Made by a program: the position numbers and the translations under genes. From positions 1-7,932 of the forward strand of contig PSPB01000074.1 in assembly GCA_003193815.1 (NCBI GenBank): a DNA stretch of 7,932 nucleotides, given 5' to 3'. The notes under the pieces were generated by a model, which was given only the letters and a program-made list of their open reading frames with translations, was not told the DNA's origin and did no database searches. Every line of letters begins with the position of its first letter. Position 1 is the stretch's first letter. Positions 5,272 through 7,932 of this stretch are shown one piece after another. Source of the DNA: Methanobacteriota archaeon. GTDB taxonomy: Archaea; Thermoplasmatota; Poseidoniia; MGIII; CG-Epi1.

Positions 5272-6620
5272 TGACTCGCGTTCTCCTGCTTGGCTCCGGC
5301 GCGCGCGAGCACGCGATTGCCCGCGCACTTTGCCACTCCGGGGCAAGCGTCAGCTGCTTTGCATCGAACCTGAACCCCGGCATCATGGCGCTCGCCGCGG
5401 GATTCGAACTGGGTGAGCTGGATGCACCGCAGGCGGTAGTCGATTTCGCTACCCGGCACCGGGCGGAGCTGGCGGTCATTGGCCCCGAAGCGCCGCTCGC
5501 CGCGGGAGTCGCCGATGCGCTACGAGCCGCCGGCATCGCGACCGTCGGCCCCGGCCGTGAACTGGCGCGAATCGAGACTTCCAAGGCATTCGCGCGCGAC
5601 TTGCTGGTGCGGCACGGGATTCCCGGCTGTCCGCGCTACCGCACCTTCGATGCGCTGGAGGGAGTAGCCGACTGGCTGGCGGAACTGGGCGATGGCTACG
5701 TCGTCAAGTATGACGGCCTTGCCGGCGGCAAGGGCGTAAAGGTAGCTGGCGACCATCTCCACTCGCACGCCGAAGCCCTGGATTACTGCCGCGAACTGGC
5801 TGCTAGCGGCGGCCGTTTCGTGGTCGAGGAAAAACTCATCGGCGAGGAATTTTCGCTGATGAGCTTCTGCGACGGCGAGACTCTGCGCCACATGCCGGCG
5901 GTGCAGGACCACAAGCGTGCCTTGGAAGGGGACTGCGGCCCCAATACCGGGGGGATGGGCTCCTACAGCGACACTTCGCACAGCCTGGCGTTTCTTGACG
6001 ACGAGGATATATGCACTGCACATGCCATCAACGAGGCCGCCGCCGCCGCGCTGCACACGGAATGCGGAGCGCCTTATCGCGGTTTCCTGTATGGCGGATT
6101 CATCGCCACCTCTGACGGCCCCAAGCTTATCGAATACAACGCCCGGCTGGGCGACCCCGAGGCGCTCAACGTGCTGGAAATCCTGCAAAGCGATTTCCTA
6201 CCAATCTGCGAAGGTATGGCGACCGGCACGCTTGGCGATTGCGAAGTCGCTTTCCGCCCCGAGGCGACGGTCTGCAAGTATGTAGTCCCCGAAGGTTACG
6301 GCGTACAGCCACGGCGCGATTGCAGGCTCGTCATCGATGAGGAGCGGCTCGCCGCCAGCGGAGCTTCGCTATTCTACGCGGCAGTCAACCAGCCGCCCGG
6401 CGGCACGCTCGAGACGACGAGCTCGCGCGCAGTCGCGGTTGTCGGTAGCGGCGCGACACTCGCCGCCGCGGAAGCGCAGTGCGAGGCTGGCCTTACAGGG
6501 GTGAGCGGCCGCGGGCTGCACGTGCGGCACGACATCGCCACGCCGCCGCTACTTGCGCAAAGGGTTGCTCACATGCGTCAGTTGCGCGGTAGCCGCGTGG
6601 TACCCACGGTAGGGGCCTGA
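5271..6620 (+). CDS. purD: Phosphoribosylamine-glycine ligase (GAR synthetase)
   Basis: ATP-grasp enzyme joining glycine to 5-phosphoribosylamine, the second step of purine synthesis. The 449 residues contain GSGAREHA (8-15, N-terminal domain), IGPEAPLAAGVAD (70-82), KYDGLAGGKGV (146-156, ATP-grasp lysine and glycine loop), QDHKRALEGDCGPNTGGMG (212-230, catalytic signature) and EYNARLGDPEALNVL (288-302, Mg2+-binding Glu and Asn), followed by the C-terminal domain. EYNAR...GDPEALNVL and MPAVQDHKR look like the archaeal form; Leu293 replaces the usual Phe of RFGDPE. The ATG at 5271 overlaps the pyrE stop, with AGGA 6 bases upstream (5261-5264), pointing to translational coupling. Pairing with pyrE places a PRPP-consuming pyrimidine step beside an early purine step. 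The stop overlaps the next gene's ATG by one base. Confidence 0.97.
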   Translation: MTRVLLLGSGAREHAIARALCHSGASVSCFASNLNPGIMALAAGFELGELDAPQAVVDFATRHRAELAVIGPEAPLAAGVADALRAAGIATVGPGRELARIETSKAFARDLLVRHGIPGCPRYRTFDALEGVADWLAELGDGYVVKYDGLAGGKGVKVAGDHLHSHAEALDYCRELAASGGRFVVEEKLIGEEFSLMSFCDGETLRHMPAVQDHKRALEGDCGPNTGGMGSYSDTSHSLAFLDDEDICTAHAINEAAAAALHTECGAPYRGFLYGGFIATSDGPKLIEYNARLGDPEALNVLEILQSDFLPICEGMATGTLGDCEVAFRPEATVCKYVVPEGYGVQPRRDCRLVIDEERLAASGASLFYAAVNQPPGGTLETTSSRAVAVVGSGATLAAAEAQCEAGLTGVSGRGLHVRHDIATPPLLAQRVAHMRQLRGSRVVPTVGA

Positions 6621-7540
6621 TGCTCGAAGCGCTGGCGTTCCTGGCAGTGGGGCTGCTGCTACTGATACGCGGTGCTGACGTATTCATCGACAACGCAATC
6701 GGGCTGGCGCGCGAGTGGGGAGTCTCGACGCATGTCATCGGCGTGACGCTGGTCGCCTTCGCCACCAGCCTGCCGGAAGTGCTGGTTTCGCTGCTGGCCG
6801 GGACGCGCGGGCACGATGCGCTGGCGCTTGGCAACATCATCGGCTCGAATATGTCCAACCTGGGGCTGGTGCTCGCCTGCGCCTGCCTGCTCTGCTGGTA
6901 TCGCTACGGCCAGCGCATCCTGCCGGCAGCCGGTGCGGTCACCGATGGGCAGGTGATGCTGGCGTTCGCATTCCTGCTCTACGGCGTTGTGCTTGACGGC
7001 AGCGTCTCACGCACCGAGGGCGCGTTCCTGCTACTGCTCTACCTAGCCTACGTGGGCTGGCTGCTCCGCCGCCCCGCACCCGGCGGTGCCGGCCCTAAGG
7101 GCGACGGGAGCCTGCCGAAGCTGGCGTTCAGCGTTGCGGGATTGCTGCTCGGGGCGCACCTGACCATCGAAGGCGCGGTCGCGATTGCCGAGTGGGCCGG
7201 CATTTCCGAACTTGTAATTGGCCTGTCGGTGGTCGCGATTGGAACTTCGCTGCCGGAGCTGGCCGGCTCGCTGACCGCGGCGCGCAAGGGATTCCACGAT
7301 ATCGCTGTCGCCAACGTGATTGGCTCCAACATCGCCAACATCGGGCTGGTGCTGGGGCTGCTGGCGCTAGTGGCGCCGGTCCCGGTCGGCAGCTTCGTCA
7401 TCTCGGTCACGCTGCCGTTGCTGCTGCTCGCGACGCTCGCCGCGATGGGGCTGGCGCGGCTGCCGATGGGGCGCGGCGCCGGATTTATCCTGGCTGGATT
7501 CTTCCTGCTGTTCCTGTTCGAGCTGCTGGCGACGCTGTAG
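6620..7540 (+). CDS. Na+/Ca2+ exchanger of the CaCA family (YrbG-like)
   Basis: A 306-residue integral membrane antiporter of the cation/Ca2+ exchanger superfamily, about the size of archaeal NCX_Mj, with roughly ten hydrophobic segments. The two inverted alpha repeats are clear: alpha-1 at about 41-85 (TLVAFATSLPEV, then GNIIGSNMSNLGLVL) and alpha-2 at about 201-246 (SVVAIGTSLPEL, then ANVIGSNIANIGLVLG). Glu53 and Glu213 are the key ion ligands. The fourth ligand position, Asp240 in NCX_Mj (from memory), is Asn240 here, so both repeats end in GSNxxN. The central loop (about 150-165) is short and Gly/Pro-rich, without regulatory Ca2+-binding domains. Ca2+ efflux using the Na+ gradient is the likely role; ion choice cannot be settled from sequence. 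It starts inside the purD stop (TGATG), so co-transcription with pyrE-purD is likely, though a functional tie to nucleotide synthesis is not evident. Confidence 0.94.
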   Translation: MLEALAFLAVGLLLLIRGADVFIDNAIGLAREWGVSTHVIGVTLVAFATSLPEVLVSLLAGTRGHDALALGNIIGSNMSNLGLVLACACLLCWYRYGQRILPAAGAVTDGQVMLAFAFLLYGVVLDGSVSRTEGAFLLLLYLAYVGWLLRRPAPGGAGPKGDGSLPKLAFSVAGLLLGAHLTIEGAVAIAEWAGISELVIGLSVVAIGTSLPELAGSLTAARKGFHDIAVANVIGSNIANIGLVLGLLALVAPVPVGSFVISVTLPLLLLATLAAMGLARLPMGRGAGFILAGFFLLFLFELLATL

Positions 7541-7547
7541 ACAGAGG

Positions 7548-7557
7548 CTCTTTAGCC
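7548..7557 (+). promoter_or_regulatory. Weak TATA-like candidate before nnrE
   Basis: CTCTTTAGCC is the only T/A-rich spot in the 60 bases between the exchanger stop and the nnrE coding sequence. Its centre is about 24 bases before the ATG at 7576, matching archaeal leaderless spacing. The match to a TATA consensus is poor, so read-through from the upstream operon is equally possible. Confidence 0.2.
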
Positions 7558-7600
7558 GGGCGAGCCTGCCGAGCCATGCTCCCGCTGGGCCGAGTTTCGC

Positions 7601-7932
7601 GTGCTGGACCACAACGCCGTTGCGCTCGGCACCGACTTGGGCGAGCTGATGGAAACTGCCGGAAAGGCGGTCGCCGACGCACTGCGCGAGCGGTTCCCGC
7701 ACGCGCAGCACATTATCGTGGCGTGCGGCAGCGGCAACAACGGTGGCGACGGTTTCGTCACGGCGCGGCTGCTGGCGGATGCGGGGCTCGAGGTCGCGGT
7801 CGTGCTGGCGGGCGAGCCGCGCTCCGCAATTTCACGGCAGGCGCGCGACCGCTGGAAGGGTGAGGTGCATCCGCCGCAGGCGCTTGCGAAGCTGCTCTCG
7901 GGTGCGGATGTGGCGGTCGACGCGCTGCTCGG
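7601..7932 (+). CDS. nnrE: NAD(P)H-hydrate epimerase, YjeF N-terminal domain (3' partial)
   Basis: Epimerises the R form of hydrated NAD(P)H (NAD(P)HX) so that the dehydratase NnrD can repair it; many prokaryotes fuse both activities in one protein, but the right edge cuts this one after about 110 codons. Seen: LDHNAVALG, LMETAGKAVADAL (the LMExAG helix), the Rossmann-like signature HIIVACGSGNNGGDGFVTARLL (37-58; GNNGGDG is diagnostic) and ADVAVDALLG at the edge. The listed start is GTG 7601, the only usual start codon in frame after the TAG at 7553. It probably clips the protein: upstream in-frame codons read AEFRVLDHN, matching the family's ExRxLD entry. An ATG at 7576 is out of frame by one base; removing one G from GGG (7587-7589) would give MLPLAEFRVLDHN, an ideal start. 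The true gene may therefore begin at 7576. Confidence 0.88.
   Translation, partial: MLDHNAVALGTDLGELMETAGKAVADALRERFPHAQHIIVACGSGNNGGDGFVTARLLADAGLEVAVVLAGEPRSAISRQARDRWKGEVHPPQALAKLLSGADVAVDALL

Noticed and set aside
5520..6188. Minus-strand open frame inside purD
   Set aside because: It is a shadow of purD with no recognisable motif; purD carries all catalytic signatures in the other frame.
7541..7600. Terminator hairpin after the exchanger gene
   Set aside because: There is no stable stem followed by a T run; the only T cluster is CTCTTTAG, too short to call.
7192..7863. Long plus-strand open frame spanning the exchanger 3' end and nnrE
   Set aside because: It is Arg/Ala/Gly-rich low-complexity protein out of frame with two clear families; only its internal ATG at 7576 is of interest as a possible nnrE start.
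1..7932. CRISPR array, tRNA, rRNA, insertion sequence or attachment site
   Set aside because: No regularly spaced direct repeats, cloverleaf-like sequence, transposase or integrase motifs were seen on either strand.

Overview
The window is a gene-dense, GC-rich stretch of archaeal chromosome. The clearest marker is a complete ribosomal protein L15e, a family found only in archaea and eukaryotes. It is supported by an archaeal-type PurD, a CARDB-repeat surface protein rich in N-glycosylation sequons, and TATA-like elements about 25 bases from start codons that lack Shine-Dalgarno sequences. An uncultivated euryarchaeon, possibly in or near Thermoplasmatota such as the marine group II/III lineages, is my best guess; the exact clade is inference. 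No rRNA, tRNA, CRISPR array, insertion sequence or integrase is visible, and no stretch above about 100 bases lacks a gene.

Layout. Positions 1-1429 (+) hold the C-terminal part of a large secreted, membrane-anchored CARDB-repeat protein whose start lies left of the window; its reading frame is broken once, near 576-590. It meets tail-to-tail, with a 4-base stop overlap, a leftward pair: ribosomal protein L15e (3185-2565), then 2 bases later a CysJ-like NADPH/FAD reductase without an FMN domain (2562-1426). A short divergent spacer (3186-3280) carries one near-symmetric TATA element that could serve L15e leftward and a YegS/DgkB-type lipid kinase rightward (3281-4180). The kinase converges with, and overlaps by 21 bases, a leftward DUF309 gene (4711-4160). 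A second divergent spacer (4712-4758) has an AT-rich core inside an inverted repeat and leads rightward into a tight cluster: pyrE (4759-5271), purD (5271-6620) and a CaCA-family Na+/Ca2+ exchanger (6620-7540), joined by TGATG one-base overlaps. After 60 bases comes the 5' part of an NAD(P)HX epimerase (nnrE), cut by the right edge. Its start may hide a second frame error.

Functional picture. Most of the window is housekeeping: translation (L15e), pyrimidine synthesis (PyrE, a PRPP user), purine synthesis (PurD, acting on phosphoribosylamine), repair of hydrated NAD(P)H (NnrE), lipid phosphorylation and cation exchange. The least expected piece is the FMN-less diflavin-type reductase translated directly behind a ribosomal protein. 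I found no clear novel multi-gene system. The points most worth checking are that reductase, the two putative shared leaderless promoters, the repeated acidic motif in the surface protein's cytoplasmic tail, and the two probable frameshifts.
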